From: Sphingomonas hylomeconis
Lineage (GTDB): Bacteria; Pseudomonadota; Alphaproteobacteria; Sphingomonadales; Sphingomonadaceae
Length of the DNA stretch: 64,000 bases
Assembly (NCBI RefSeq): GCF_025370105.1
Contig: NZ_JANQBK010000001.1
Coordinates: 62,001-126,000 of the forward strand
Direction: 5' to 3'
Part shown: piece after piece, positions 9,695 to 19,211 of the stretch
Layout of the letters: every line of letters begins with the position of its first letter
Numbering within the stretch: the stretch's first letter is position 1
Program-made: the position numbers and the translations under genes
The notes under the pieces: model-generated
Databases searched by the model: none
Told to the model about the DNA's origin: nothing
What the model saw: the letters and a program-made list of their open reading frames with translations, nothing else

Positions 9695-9806
9695 GCTTTT
9701 ACGACATGCGGTGTCATTGGTGCTGGAAGCGGCCCTAGTGATAGTGCAGAACGCACTGTAATTAATCATGTGTGCCGGGGTATTGGTGCACGTTGGAGAC
9801 AAGACC

Positions 9807-11264
9807 ATGAGCATCGAATTTCTTGCCCCGGAAGTCGACGAGCTGACCCCACGCATCGCGGTGATCGGCGTCGGCGGCGCGGGCGGCAACGCCATCGCCA
9901 ACATGATCCGTGCCGAAGTGCAGGGCGTCGATTTCCTCGTCGCGAACACCGACGCGCAGGCGCTCAAGCAATCGAGCGCGACGCAGCGGATCCAGCTCGG
10001 CGCGAAGATCACGCAAGGGCTGGGCGCGGGCAGCCGGCCGGAAATCGGCCGCGCCGCGGCGGAAGAGACGATCGATCAGCTCGCCAAGACGCTCGAGGGC
10101 AGCCACATGGTGTTTATCGCGGCCGGCATGGGCGGCGGCACGGGCACCGGGGCCGCCCCGGTGATCGCCAAGGCGGCGCGCGACATGGGCATCCTGACCG
10201 TCGGCGTGGTGACCAAGCCGTTCGCATTCGAAGGCAGCCGCCGCGCCAAGAGCGCCGAGGCCGGCATCGAGGAACTGCAGAAATACGTCGATACGCTGAT
10301 CGTCATCCCGAACCAGAACCTGTTCCTGGTGGCGAACGCCAACACGACGTTCAAGGAAGCGTTCCAGATGGCGGACGAGGTCCTGCAGCAGGGCGTGCGC
10401 GGGATCACCGATCTGATGGTCATGCCCGGCCTGATCAACCTCGACTTCGCCGACGTCCGTTCCGTCATGCAGGAAATGGGCAAGGCGATGATGGGCACCG
10501 GCGAGGCATCAGGCGACAATCGCGCGATCGAGGCGGCGTCGATGGCGATCGCCAATCCGCTGCTCGACGGCGTGTCGATGAAGGGCGCCAAGGGCGTGAT
10601 CGTCTCGATCACCGGCGGCGACGACATGCGCCTGCTCGAAGTCGACGAAGCCGCCAACCATATCCGCGAGCTGGTCGACGAAGACGCCAACATCATCTGG
10701 GGCTCGGCGTTCAACCCGGATCTCGAGGGCAAGATCCGCGTCTCGGTGGTCGCCACCGGTATAGAGGCCGTTGCGCGCGTCGAAGCGCCGGCACCGGCGA
10801 CCCGCGCCTTCACCTTCGCCACCCCCAAGAAGGCGGAAGAGCCGGCCGCGGCGCCGACCCCCGCCCCGGAAGTGGTCGCTCCCCTCGTCGAGCCGATGCC
10901 GACGATGGAAGATGCGTCGGGCAATGTCGAAGCGGACGATGACGAACTGGTGCTCGGCAGCGATGCCGTGGCGCCGCCGGTGCGCGCACCGCTGACGTTC
11001 GGTGACGAGCCCGAAGCCAAGCCCGCGCAGGACGTGGCCGATGGCAGCCAGCGGCGCCGCTGGCTGTCGCCGGGCGCGCCGCAGGAAGAGGCTGCGCCCG
11101 AAGGCGCACCGGCGCCGATCGCACCGGCCCCGCGCGTCAAGCTGGGCGGCACACTGTTCGAGCGCATGTCCGGCGCGACCCGCGGCGCGGCGCGCGACGA
11201 GGAAACGACGGACAAGGATCCGCTCGATATCCCGCGTTTCCTGCATCGCCAGAACAATCAGTGA
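9807..11264 (+). CDS. ftsZ: Cell division GTPase FtsZ
   Basis: FtsZ is the tubulin-like GTPase that forms the division ring. The tubulin signature [10 protein letters not shown] lies near residue 110, with [11 protein letters not shown] at the N-terminus. The globular part ends near residue 320. It is followed by a long, Ala/Pro- and acid-rich linker and the conserved C-terminal peptide DIPRFLHRQ that binds FtsA and other partners. I chose the ATG before SIEFLAPEV; an upstream in-frame start would lie in the ftsA-ftsZ gap. That 112-base gap contains a small AGTGC/GCACT hairpin and may hold an ftsZ promoter. A 7-base inverted repeat (CACCGGC/GCCGGTG) lies 18 bases after the stop. Confidence 0.98.
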   Translation: MSIEFLAPEVDELTPRIAVIGVGGAGGNAIANMIRAEVQGVDFLVANTDAQALKQSSATQRIQLGAKITQGLGAGSRPEIGRAAAEETIDQLAKTLEGSHMVFIAAGMGGGTGTGAAPVIAKAARDMGILTVGVVTKPFAFEGSRRAKSAEAGIEELQKYVDTLIVIPNQNLFLVANANTTFKEAFQMADEVLQQGVRGITDLMVMPGLINLDFADVRSVMQEMGKAMMGTGEASGDNRAIEAASMAIANPLLDGVSMKGAKGVIVSITGGDDMRLLEVDEAANHIRELVDEDANIIWGSAFNPDLEGKIRVSVVATGIEAVARVEAPAPATRAFTFATPKKAEEPAAAPTPAPEVVAPLVEPMPTMEDASGNVEADDDELVLGSDAVAPPVRAPLTFGDEPEAKPAQDVADGSQRRRWLSPGAPQEEAAPEGAPAPIAPAPRVKLGGTLFERMSGATRGAARDEETTDKDPLDIPRFLHRQNNQ

Positions 11265-11375
11265 GGTGAGGCGGACGGGCGCCACCGGCTGGTCGCCGGT
11301 GCGCGTCGGTCCGTCGCGCCGGCGGGGCTCCGGACATTGCCGGTTCAGCTGTACAGGCGTCTAGCATCGATCCCG

Positions 11376-13595
11376 ATGACCGTGTTCCGCTTTTCCCTTC
11401 TTACCGCTGCGGCGCTGGTCGCGCCGCTCGCGTTGGCCGGCGCGGCGCAGGCGCAGATCGTGTTCGTGCAGCCGGCGACGCCGGATGCCGATGCGCTGGC
11501 CGACGAGATGCGGCTGCTCGCCGCCAATCCGAGCAATGTGAACGCGATGGTGCGGGCGGGCGAACTGACGCTCAAGCTCGACGATTCGACCGCCGCTGCC
11601 GGCTTCTTCGCGCGCGCCGAGCGGATCGATCCCAGCAATCCCCGGATCAAGGCCGGCAAGGGCACGATCCTCGTCCAGGCCGGACGGCCGGGCGAGGCGC
11701 TCCGGCTGTTCGCCGAGGCCGAGGCGCTGCGCGGCGACGTGCGGCGCTTCGCCGCGGATCGCGGCCTGGCCTATGACCTGATCGGCGAGCAGGAGCGCGC
11801 GCAACGCGACTATCGGCTGGCGCTGAAGGACGGCCCGGTCGACGAGACGTTGCGGCGCTACGCGCTGTCGCTGGCCATTTCGGGCAAGCGCGACGAGGCG
11901 CTGGCGGTGATCGATCCGCTGCTGCGGCGCAGCGATCGTGGCGCCTGGCGGACGCGCGCGTTCATCCTGGCGATGACCGGCGACAGCAAGGGCGCGGAGC
12001 GGATTGCGGCCAGCATGATGCCGGGCGGGCTGAGCCAGGGGCTGCAGCCGTTCTTCGATCGCCTGCCCCGGCTGGGCGCGGTCGATCGCGCGTTCGCGGT
12101 GCATTTCGGCGAGGTGCGTGCCTCCCCGCAGCGGCTGGCGGATGCGCGGATGACGCCGCCGCTGCCGGTGCTGCTGCCCGAGCCGGGGCGGCCGGCGACC
12201 GCCGCTGCGCCGGTCGCACTGGCATCGGCACCCGCCAAGGAAGATCGCCGCGCCCGGCGCGAGCGCGAGAAGCGCGAGAAGCGGGACAAGCGCGCCCGGG
12301 CGACCATCCAGGTCGCCGTGGCGGCGCCGGTGCCGCTGCCGCAGCCGCCCGCCTATCGCGCGCCGATCGGACAGCCGAGCTATCAGGCGGCCTATAACCC
12401 GCCGCCGGCCAGCACGGCCTATCGCCCGGCGATGACCGCGGCGCCGGCATCGTCCGGCACCGCCGCCGCGGCCAGCCGGGTCGTGCCAGCGCAGCCGCTG
12501 CCGACGGTAACGCGCGCATCGACACAGACGACCCTGCCGCAGCCGTATCGCGGGGGAACGGCAGGCGGGGTGACACGGGGGGTGGCGCCGGCCGCGACGA
12601 TCCGGACTGCCACGGTCAGCGACGCGCCGGTGCGCGCCGTCCCGCCGGCGGCCACGATCGCGCAGGTGGTGACGCCCCGGCCGGTGGTGGTCGAGGCGGG
12701 GCCGACTCCGGCACCGGTGCAGATCGCCACCGCGACGATCCCGGCGGCAACGGTGCCCGCGCGCGCGGCGCCGGCGACATCGTCGACGATCCCGGTGTCG
12801 CCGGCCACCACTACGTCGGCACCGCCCGCAGCGGGGCCCGCAGCGGCGCCCGTAGCGGTCGCGGTCGCGTCCGTGCCGGCGGCGGCGGTGCCGGCCGAAG
12901 TCGCGGCCGCCACGCCGGCGATCCTGCCGCCGATGCCCGGCCCGGCCAAGGGCGAGGATTCGATCCTTGCTAAGATCATCGCCAACATCACGGTGCCCGG
13001 ATCCGAACTGGACGTCGCGCCGGTCGCGCCCGAACCGGCGCCTATTGCGGCGGCCGTGCCGGCCGCGCCATTGCCGGTCGCGGCGGCGCGCAGCGAGACC
13101 GCGGCGAGCGTGACGGTCGACCAGCGCGCGGCCGACCGGCTGGCCAATGAGAAGGCCGCGGCCGACGCGCAGAAACTTGCCGAGAAGAAGCTGGCGGACG
13201 CCAAGAAGGCGGCCGAGGCGAAGAAGCTGGCCGAGACCAAGAAACTGGCCGACGCCAAAAAGCTGGCCGAGGCCAAGAAGGCGGAAGAGCTCAAGAAGAA
13301 GAACGACCCCAAACTGCTCGAACCGGCGCGGATCTGGGTGCAGGTATCGGGCGGCGCGAACGAGGGCGACCTGGCCAAGGAATGGGCGCGCGTGCGCTCC
13401 AAGGCACCGCTCGCGTTCAAGGGCAAGGCGGGGTGGACGACGCCGCTGCGCGCGACCAACCGCGTGCTGGCCGGGCCGTTCAAGACCGATGCCGAGGCGC
13501 GCAGCTTCGTCAATGCGCTGTCGAAGGAGGGGCTGTCGGCGTTCACCTTCACCAGCGAGGCGGGGCAGAAGGTGTCGAAACTGGCCGGCAAGTAA
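11376..13595 (+). CDS. Secreted TPR and SPOR-domain protein
   Basis: The product of about 739 residues starts with a signal peptide ending near AAQAQ. Residues 30-260 form TPR-like helices (PSNVNAMVRAGELTLKLDD, AERIDPSNPRIKAGKG). A very long Ala/Pro/Thr-rich region follows, then a highly charged Lys/Ala repeat helix near residues 590-655 (KKLAEAKK-type repeats), and a C-terminal SPOR domain (ARIWVQVSGGANEGDLAKEW to ALSKEGLSAFTF). SPOR domains bind denuded septal peptidoglycan, so a periplasmic division role fits its position next to ftsZ. The precise function is unknown. The ATG at MTVFRFSLL is chosen because the signal peptide begins there. Confidence 0.85.
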   Translation: MTVFRFSLLTAAALVAPLALAGAAQAQIVFVQPATPDADALADEMRLLAANPSNVNAMVRAGELTLKLDDSTAAAGFFARAERIDPSNPRIKAGKGTILVQAGRPGEALRLFAEAEALRGDVRRFAADRGLAYDLIGEQERAQRDYRLALKDGPVDETLRRYALSLAISGKRDEALAVIDPLLRRSDRGAWRTRAFILAMTGDSKGAERIAASMMPGGLSQGLQPFFDRLPRLGAVDRAFAVHFGEVRASPQRLADARMTPPLPVLLPEPGRPATAAAPVALASAPAKEDRRARREREKREKRDKRARATIQVAVAAPVPLPQPPAYRAPIGQPSYQAAYNPPPASTAYRPAMTAAPASSGTAAAASRVVPAQPLPTVTRASTQTTLPQPYRGGTAGGVTRGVAPAATIRTATVSDAPVRAVPPAATIAQVVTPRPVVVEAGPTPAPVQIATATIPAATVPARAAPATSSTIPVSPATTTSAPPAAGPAAAPVAVAVASVPAAAVPAEVAAATPAILPPMPGPAKGEDSILAKIIANITVPGSELDVAPVAPEPAPIAAAVPAAPLPVAAARSETAASVTVDQRAADRLANEKAAADAQKLAEKKLADAKKAAEAKKLAETKKLADAKKLAEAKKAEELKKKNDPKLLEPARIWVQVSGGANEGDLAKEWARVRSKAPLAFKGKAGWTTPLRATNRVLAGPFKTDAEARSFVNALSKEGLSAFTFTSEAGQKVSKLAGK

Positions 13596-13614
13596 GCGCT
13601 GTCGCCCAGGCGAG

Positions 13615-13709
13615 CCACCACCGGGCTTGTTCCGGGCTCTGCCGTGCCGCATGTGCACCCGCGCTAGTGTTTGCGGGGCGGTGGACCCCGGCACAAGTCC
13701 GGGGTGACG
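13615..13709. repeat. Paired palindromic element before dgt
   Basis: The left hairpin has the pattern CCGGGCTTGTTCCGGG and the right hairpin CCCCGGCACAAGTCCGGGG followed by TGACG. The two halves face each other over a non-conserved spacer. The right end stops four bases before the dgt start codon, so the element fills the position where a ribosome-binding site would be expected. A half-unit of the same kind is present before nagZ. Confidence 0.7.
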
Positions 13710-13713
13710 AATT

Positions 13714-14907
13714 TTGGTGAAGCGCGACACGCGGGCGAAAGAGACGAGGCTGCCGGCGCCCTGGGCGTCCGATCCGGCGCAAAGCCGGGGCCGGCTCCAT
13801 CCGGAGGACAGCGATACGGTGCGCGGGCCGCGCGACGCGTTTCAGCGCGATCGCGACCGCATCGTCCATTCGATCAGCTTCCGCCGGTTGCGCCACAAGA
13901 CGCAGGTGTTCCTGTCGCCCGATGGCGATCATTTCCGCGTCCGGCTGACGCACAGCCTGGAAGTCGCGCAGATCGGCCGCACGATCGCGCGCGCGCTGGG
14001 GCTGAACGAGGATCTGACCGAGGCGCTGTGCCTGGCGCACGATATCGGCCATCCGCCGTTCGGCCATGCCGGCGAGGATGCGCTGGAACAGGCGCTCGTC
14101 GGCCATGGCGGGTTCGATCACAACGGCAACACGCTGCGCGCGCTGATGCTGATCGATTCGCCCTATCCGCGCTGGACCGGGCTCAATCTCACCTGGGAAA
14201 CGCTGGAGGGGCTGGCCAAGCATAACGGGCCGATCCATGCGCCGGGCTGGGCGCTGGCCGCGGCGGATGCGGCGTTTCCGCTCGAGCTGACCCGCTGGCC
14301 AAGCCTGGAGGCGCAGGTCGCGGCGATCGCCGACGATATCGCCTATGACAATCACGACATCGACGACGGCCTGCGCGCCGGCTTGCTCAGCGTGGAGCAG
14401 ATCATGGCCGTGCCGGTGGTCGCGGAGGGCTGGGCGGCGACCTGCGCGCGCAACGCCGATGTCGCGCCCGCGCGGCTGGTCGGCGAGCTGATCCGCAGCC
14501 AGATCGGGCGGATGGTCAACGATGTGATCGCCGAGACCGAGGCGCGGCTGGCGGCGGCGCGGATCGAGACGGCGGCGGACGTGCGGGCAGCGGGGCAATT
14601 GGTCGGCTTCTCGGCCGAGATGCGCGAGGGCGAACGCGCGCTGAAACGCTTCATGTACGCCAATTTGTATCATCATCCGCGCCAGCTGGAGGCGGCGCAG
14701 GCCGCGCACGGCGTGGTCGCCGGGCTGTTCGGGGCGTATCGCGGCGATCCCGCGCTGATGCCCGGCGACTGGCGCGATCGGCTGCCGTCGCAGGAGCCCG
14801 AGCGCAGCCGGCATATCGCCGACTTCATCGCCGGGATGACGGATCGCTATGCCGTGACGCGCTATCGCGAGGCGGTCGGGCCGGTGGACCTGCCCGAGGG
14901 GTTCTAG
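13714..14907 (+). CDS. dgt: Deoxyguanosinetriphosphate triphosphohydrolase-like protein
   Basis: This HD-domain enzyme is expected to cleave dNTPs to deoxynucleosides and tripolyphosphate. The metal-binding HD motif is clear: [13 protein letters not shown] near residue 80 and [15 protein letters not shown] near residue 108. The preceding block [22 protein letters not shown] is typical of the Dgt type-2 subfamily. The length of 397 residues is normal for that group. The start is TTG 13714 or the adjacent GTG 13717; neither has an obvious Shine-Dalgarno because a repeat ends just upstream. It is probably co-directional with argS but separated from it by a minus-strand gene. Confidence 0.92.
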   Translation: MVKRDTRAKETRLPAPWASDPAQSRGRLHPEDSDTVRGPRDAFQRDRDRIVHSISFRRLRHKTQVFLSPDGDHFRVRLTHSLEVAQIGRTIARALGLNEDLTEALCLAHDIGHPPFGHAGEDALEQALVGHGGFDHNGNTLRALMLIDSPYPRWTGLNLTWETLEGLAKHNGPIHAPGWALAAADAAFPLELTRWPSLEAQVAAIADDIAYDNHDIDDGLRAGLLSVEQIMAVPVVAEGWAATCARNADVAPARLVGELIRSQIGRMVNDVIAETEARLAAARIETAADVRAAGQLVGFSAEMREGERALKRFMYANLYHHPRQLEAAQAAHGVVAGLFGAYRGDPALMPGDWRDRLPSQEPERSRHIADFIAGMTDRYAVTRYREAVGPVDLPEGF

Positions 14908-14957
14908 GCTGGTCCAGCGCCGGCGCGTTCGGGTTGGGCTGGCCGCTGCAACACCGC

Positions 14958-15046
14958 CGTCATCCCGGACCTGATCCGGGATCCATCATGCCACACGGAC
15001 GATCGCCAACGGGGCACGATGGATCCTGAATTGCGTTCAGGATGAC
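14958..15046. repeat. Paired palindromic element between convergent genes
   Basis: The left half CGTCATCCCGGACCTGATCC forms a hairpin with GGATCC outside, and the right half GGATCCTGAATTGCGTTCAG pairs internally and ends in GATGAC. The ends are inverted copies of each other (GTCATCC / GGATGAC). The element lies between the dgt stop and the end of the convergent small gene, where it could also act as a transcription barrier. A related copy lies beside the ACP and dehydrogenase genes. Confidence 0.75.
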
Positions 15047-15059
15047 AATGGTGAGGGGA

Positions 15060-15347
15060 TCAGCGGGCGACGACCGGCGTGCCCGAGGCGGTGGCGGTGT
15101 CGGTCTCGAACGACACCGGCACGCCGCCGGCGAAGCCGCGCACATGGCTACCGCGGACGGTCAGCGAGAAATCGCGGCCCGAGGGATAGGCGCGGCCCGA
15201 CAGCACGGTCTTATCGCCCTTGTCGGTCGAGGTGTAGACATAGGTCTGGCCATCGCGCGTGAAGCTGCGCTTGGGCGCGTCTTCGGCCGAGGCGGCGGTC
15301 GGGATGATGATGGCGGCGAGCAGCGCGGCAGTGAAAAACTTGGTCAT
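15060..15347 (-). CDS. Small secreted protein of unknown function
   Basis: The 95-residue product has a clear signal peptide (MTKFFTAALLAAIIIPTAASA) and a mature part of about 73 residues. The mature part is predicted mostly beta (KRSFTRDGQTYVYTSTDKGD, then DFSLTVRGSHVRGFAGG). There are no cysteines and no recognised catalytic motif. The SD-like AAAGGACC precedes the start, and just upstream a TTTCGA/TCGAAA hairpin could hide it. It lies convergent to dgt and divergent from argS. The pattern is common among small periplasmic proteins of sphingomonads, but I do not recognise a named family. Confidence 0.75.
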   Translation of the reverse strand: MTKFFTAALLAAIIIPTAASAEDAPKRSFTRDGQTYVYTSTDKGDKTVLSGRAYPSGRDFSLTVRGSHVRGFAGGVPVSFETDTATASGTPVVAR

Positions 15348-15557
15348 CGGTCTGGTCCTTTCGATTCGTCGAAAGCCGGATCCAGCACCCTCGTCCTGTC
15401 GGTCGTATCTCTGTTTGTAGGCTCATCTTATTGCAGTGCAGCATAAAGCAAATCGCAAAGATTGCGCGGGCAGTTGCAGGAAACGCACGCAATAGCGCGG
15501 CGCCGGGAGACGCTCGCGGAATTCCCTTTCCGGGCGCATTGTTCTAAGCGCCCGCGC

Positions 15558-17279
15558 ATGACGCTTTACACAAGGTTCGCCGCGCATCTCGATGCGGTAC
15601 TCGATACGCTCGTCGCCGCGGGCGATCTGCCCGCCGGGCTCAACCGCACCCCGGTGACGGTGGAGCCGCCGCGCGACACGACGCATGGCGATCTCGCGAC
15701 CAACGCGGCGATGGTGCTGGCCAAGCCGGCCGGCACCAATCCGCGCGCTTTGGCCGAGAAGATCGCCGCCAAACTGGGTGCGCTCGACGAGGTCGAGTCG
15801 GTGTCGGTCGCCGGCCCCGGGTTCATCAATCTCTCGCTGACCGAGGATACGTGGCGCGCCGAACTGTCGGCAATCACCGATGGCGGCGATGATTACGGCC
15901 GCTCGGCGCGCGGGCGCGGCACGACGGTGAACATCGAATATGTCTCGGCCAACCCGACCGGGCCGATGCATATGGGCCATTGCCGCGGCGCGGTGGTCGG
16001 CGACGCGCTGGCCAGCCTGCTCGAATTCGCCGGCAACACGGTGATCCGCGAATATTATGTCAACGATGCCGGCGGGCAGGTCGATACGCTCGCGCGTTCG
16101 GTTCACCTGCGGTATCGCGAGGCGCTGGGCGAGACGATCGAGATTCCGGAAGGCCTGTATCCGGGCGATTATCTCGTGCCGGTCGGGCAGGCGCTGGCGC
16201 AGGAATTCGGCGATCGTTACGTCGATGCGCCCGAATCCGAATGGCTCGTGCTGTTCCGCAAGAGCGCGGTCGCGGCGATGCTGGTGCTGATCAAGGCCGA
16301 TCTCGCGTTGCTCGGCATCCATCACGACCTGTTCTCGTCGGAAGCCGAATTGCAGGCGGCGGGCAAGCCCGAGGAAGCCGAGAAGGAATTGCGGTCGCGC
16401 GACCTGATCTATGACGGCGTGCTCGAAGCGCCCAAGGGGCAGGAGCTCGAGGATTGGGAGCCGGTGGTGCTGCCGCTGTTCCGCTCGACGCAGTTCGGCG
16501 ACGACCAGGATCGCCCGATCCGCAAGTCGAGCGGCGAATGGACCTATTTCGGCGCCGATCTCGCCTATCACTACCAGAAGGCACAGAGCGCGGATGCGCT
16601 GATCGACATCTGGGGCGCGGATCATGCCGGCACGGTGAAGCGCATCGTCGCGGCGGTGCAGGCGCTGACCGGCGGCAAGACCAAGTTCGACGTCAAGCTG
16701 GTGCAGATGGTGCGGCTGCTGCGCGGCGGCGAGCCGGTCAAGATGTCCAAGCGCTCGGGCAATTTCGTCACGCTCGCCGATGTCGTGAACGAGGTCGGCA
16801 AGGATGTCGTCCGTTTCACGATGCTGACGCGCAAGGCCGATGCGCAGATGGATTTCGATTTCGCCAAGGTGGTCGAGGCATCGAAGGACAATCCGGTCTT
16901 CTATGTGCAATATGCCCATGCCCGCATCGCCTCGCTGAAGCGCAAGGTGGCGGAGGCCGGGATCAGCTGCAAAACGATCGACCTGTCCCAGCTTGATACG
17001 CAGGACCTGGCGTTGGTGAAGCTCGCCGCACAGTTCCCGCGTGTCGTCGATACCGCCGCGCAGGCCCGGGAGCCGCACAGGATTGCCTTTTATCTCTACG
17101 ACTTGGCGGCATCGCTCCACGCACTGTGGAATGCCGGCAAGGACGATCCGACGCGCCGCTTCCTGATTGCCGATAACGCGGCATTAACCTGCGCGCGGCT
17201 TTTCTTGGCCGACGCAATCGGGCAGGTTATCCGCAACGGGCTCGGCATCATGGGGGTGCAGGCGGTCCAGGAGATGTGA
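15558..17279 (+). CDS. argS: Arginyl-tRNA synthetase
   Basis: ArgRS charges tRNA-Arg in the cytoplasm and is a class I synthetase. Residues near 138 hold the HIGH-type motif in PTGPMHMGHCRGA, and KMSKRSGNFVTL near residue 395 is the KMSKS-type loop. The N-terminal Add-1 domain (residues 1-90) and the C-terminal DALR anticodon-binding domain (RVVDTAAQAREPHRIAFYLY) are present. The length of 573 residues is normal. The ATG at MTLYTRFAAHLD is chosen because it aligns with the family start. The next gene follows within three bases. Confidence 0.97.
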   Translation: MTLYTRFAAHLDAVLDTLVAAGDLPAGLNRTPVTVEPPRDTTHGDLATNAAMVLAKPAGTNPRALAEKIAAKLGALDEVESVSVAGPGFINLSLTEDTWRAELSAITDGGDDYGRSARGRGTTVNIEYVSANPTGPMHMGHCRGAVVGDALASLLEFAGNTVIREYYVNDAGGQVDTLARSVHLRYREALGETIEIPEGLYPGDYLVPVGQALAQEFGDRYVDAPESEWLVLFRKSAVAAMLVLIKADLALLGIHHDLFSSEAELQAAGKPEEAEKELRSRDLIYDGVLEAPKGQELEDWEPVVLPLFRSTQFGDDQDRPIRKSSGEWTYFGADLAYHYQKAQSADALIDIWGADHAGTVKRIVAAVQALTGGKTKFDVKLVQMVRLLRGGEPVKMSKRSGNFVTLADVVNEVGKDVVRFTMLTRKADAQMDFDFAKVVEASKDNPVFYVQYAHARIASLKRKVAEAGISCKTIDLSQLDTQDLALVKLAAQFPRVVDTAAQAREPHRIAFYLYDLAASLHALWNAGKDDPTRRFLIADNAALTCARLFLADAIGQVIRNGLGIMGVQAVQEM

Positions 17280-17281
17280 CG

Positions 17282-18010
17282 ATGGCTACCTCCGATTATG
17301 AGGTGCGCGACGAGGATCGGCTGCCATGGCTCGAAACCGTCGACGACGATTACGATGACGGCCCCAATATCGGTCGGATCGTGTTGCTCATCGGACTGGG
17401 CCTGGCGGTGATCGCCGCGGCGATCCTGGGCTATCAATATTGGCAGCGCGCACGCGCGTCCGACGGCAATGGCGACCTGATCGCCGCGCCGGAAGGCGAT
17501 TACAAGGTGCGGCCGGACGAGCCCGGCGGGCTCAAGGTGCAGGGCGAAGGCGACAGCGCGATCGCGACCAGCGACGGCAGCGACACCGGCGACGCCCGGA
17601 TCAACGTCGAGGCGGTGCCGGAGGCGCCGGTCGCCGGCACCAAGGCGAGCGGCACCACCGCCGGCAAGGACGGCAGCAACAAGGCGGTCGTCGCGGTGCC
17701 GGTGTCGGGCGGCAAGCTGACCGCAGCGCCGACCGGGCCGGGGCGACTGCCCGCCGCGGGCGGCGCCTCGGGCGGGGCGCTGGTCCAGCTCGGCTCGTTT
17801 GCCAGCGAAGGCGAGGCGAACAGCGCCTGGACGCGATCGTCCAAGCGTTTCGCCTATCTCGCGCCGCTCGGCAAATCGGTGCAGAAGGCCGAGGTCAACG
17901 GGCGCACGGTCTATCGGCTGCGCGTGAATGCGGGCAGCGCCGGGCAGGCGAGCGAATTGTGCGGCAAGCTCAAGGTGGCGGGCGAAGCCTGCTTCGTGGC
18001 GAGCAACTAG
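17282..18010 (+). CDS. SPOR-domain inner-membrane protein
   Basis: The product of about 242 residues has an acidic cytoplasmic N-terminus, one membrane helix near residues 38-58 (IVLLIGLGLAVIAAAILGYQ), a low-complexity linker, and a C-terminal SPOR domain (GALVQLGSFASEGEANSAW to LCGKLKVAGEACFVA). SPOR domains target the septum by binding glycan strands without stem peptides. The layout resembles FtsN- or DedD-like proteins but lacks their specific motifs. An AGGAG tract eight bases before ATG 17282 supports this start over the GTG that overlaps argS. It is probably cotranscribed with argS and nagZ, an order typical of alphaproteobacteria. Confidence 0.88.
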   Translation: MATSDYEVRDEDRLPWLETVDDDYDDGPNIGRIVLLIGLGLAVIAAAILGYQYWQRARASDGNGDLIAAPEGDYKVRPDEPGGLKVQGEGDSAIATSDGSDTGDARINVEAVPEAPVAGTKASGTTAGKDGSNKAVVAVPVSGGKLTAAPTGPGRLPAAGGASGGALVQLGSFASEGEANSAWTRSSKRFAYLAPLGKSVQKAEVNGRTVYRLRVNAGSAGQASELCGKLKVAGEACFVASN

Positions 18011-18025
18011 CGGCGCCGCAGCATC

Positions 18026-18053
18026 GTCGCCCCGGACCGGCGCCGGGGTGACG
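18026..18053. repeat. Single hairpin unit before nagZ
   Basis: The sequence GTCGCCCCGGACCGGCGCCGG continues into GGTGAC and folds as a stem. Its right end (CCGGGGTGACG) matches the right half of the element before dgt. It seems to be a solo half-unit of that family, lying 16 bases after the SPOR gene stop and 50 bases before nagZ. Confidence 0.5.
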
Positions 18054-18103
18054 TCCTACCGCGCGGGCGGTAGGGACGGGGCGCAACTTAGCGAGCGCAT
18101 ATC

Positions 18104-19111
18104 ATGATCCCCGTCATCTTCGGTCTTTCCGGACTTACCGTCACTGCCGCCGAACGCGCATTCTTCGCCGCGGTCGAGCCGGCGGGCTATATCCTGTTCA
18201 AACGCAACATCCAGGATCGCGCGCAGGTTCGCGCGCTGACCGACGATCTGCGCGCGATCGCCGGGCGCGACGATCTGGCGATCCTGATCGATCAGGAAGG
18301 CGGCCCGGTCGCGCGGATGCGGCCGCCGGAATGGCCGGCCTTCCCGGCCGGGCCGGCGTTCGACCGGCTCTACGAGACCGCACCGATTTCGGGCATCGAG
18401 GCGGCGCGGACCAATGCCGAGGCGATCGCGCTGACGCTGGCCGAGATCGGCATCACGGTCGATTGCCTGCCGCTGCTCGATGTCGCGCAAAGCGATACCA
18501 CCGAGGCGATCGCAACGCGCGCGCTCGGGCACGAACCGATGCGCGTCGCGGCGATGGGCCGCGCGATCCTCGACGGGCTGCAGCGCGGCGGCGTGGTCGG
18601 CGTGGTCAAGCATATGCCGGGGCATGGTCGGGCGCAGGTCGATTCGCATCTGCTGTTGCCGCGCGTCGCGGCCTCGGAGGCCGAACTGGAGATCGATCTT
18701 GCCCCGTTCATTGCGCTCAAGGGCGCGGCGATGGGCATGACCTCGCATATCGTGTTCGAGGCGTGGGACGCCGACCGTCCGGCGACCTTGTCGCCGATCG
18801 TGATCGAGCAGATCATCCGCCAGCGCATCGGTTTCGACGGGCTGCTGATGACCGACGATATCGACATGAAGGCGCTGAGCGGCAGCGCGGGCGACAAGGC
18901 GGCGGGCGCGATCGCCGCGGGCTGCGACGTCGTGCTCGATTGCTGGGGCCGGATGGCCGAGATGGAGGATATTGCCGCGCGGCTGTCGCCGATATCCGCC
19001 GTGTCGCGCGCGCGGCTGGACCGCGCGATGGCGACGATCGCCGGCGTGCGCGGGCAGGGGGATCTGGCCGCGCTGATCGCCAAGCGGGATGCGCTGCTGG
19101 CGGTGGCCTAG
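18104..19111 (+). CDS. nagZ: Beta-N-acetylhexosaminidase (family GH3)
   Basis: NagZ removes N-terminal GlcNAc from muropeptides in the cytoplasm during peptidoglycan recycling. The GH3 signature IDQEGGPVARMRPP and the catalytic loop KHMPGHGRAQVDSHL (with the Asp-His pair) are visible, as is GLLMTDDIDMKAL with the nucleophile Asp. The length of 335 residues is typical for NagZ. It follows the SPOR protein and precedes scpA-scpB, the usual alphaproteobacterial order nagZ-scpA-scpB-tatA. Confidence 0.96.
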   Translation: MIPVIFGLSGLTVTAAERAFFAAVEPAGYILFKRNIQDRAQVRALTDDLRAIAGRDDLAILIDQEGGPVARMRPPEWPAFPAGPAFDRLYETAPISGIEAARTNAEAIALTLAEIGITVDCLPLLDVAQSDTTEAIATRALGHEPMRVAAMGRAILDGLQRGGVVGVVKHMPGHGRAQVDSHLLLPRVAASEAELEIDLAPFIALKGAAMGMTSHIVFEAWDADRPATLSPIVIEQIIRQRIGFDGLLMTDDIDMKALSGSAGDKAAGAIAAGCDVVLDCWGRMAEMEDIAARLSPISAVSRARLDRAMATIAGVRGQGDLAALIAKRDALLAVA

Positions 19112-19117
19112 TTTCAC

Positions 19118-19192
19118 TTCCGCCCCGGGACGGGGAGGGGGACCGCTCAACTGAAGGCCCCGAGCGGTCCCTCTCCCCGTGCCGGGGCGGAG
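19118..19192. repeat. Palindromic element of the murD-insertion family
   Basis: The ends are CCGCCCCGGGACGGGGAGGG and, facing it, CTCCCCGTGCCGGGGCGG; inside lies a second pair GGGACCGCT / AGCGGTCCC. The GGGGACC block next to the outer CCCCG/CGGGG hairpin is the same design as in the murD insertion, so both probably come from one family. It occupies most of the nagZ-scpA gap. Confidence 0.75.
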
Positions 19193-19211
19193 ATGCTAGC
19201 ATCCGCGTGAA

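Noticed and set aside
11361..13730. Very long minus-strand open frame opposite the TPR-SPOR gene
   Set aside because: It is an antisense shadow in GC-rich DNA: its translation is Arg/Gly/His-rich with no motif, while the plus strand encodes a signal peptide, TPR-like helices and a SPOR domain.
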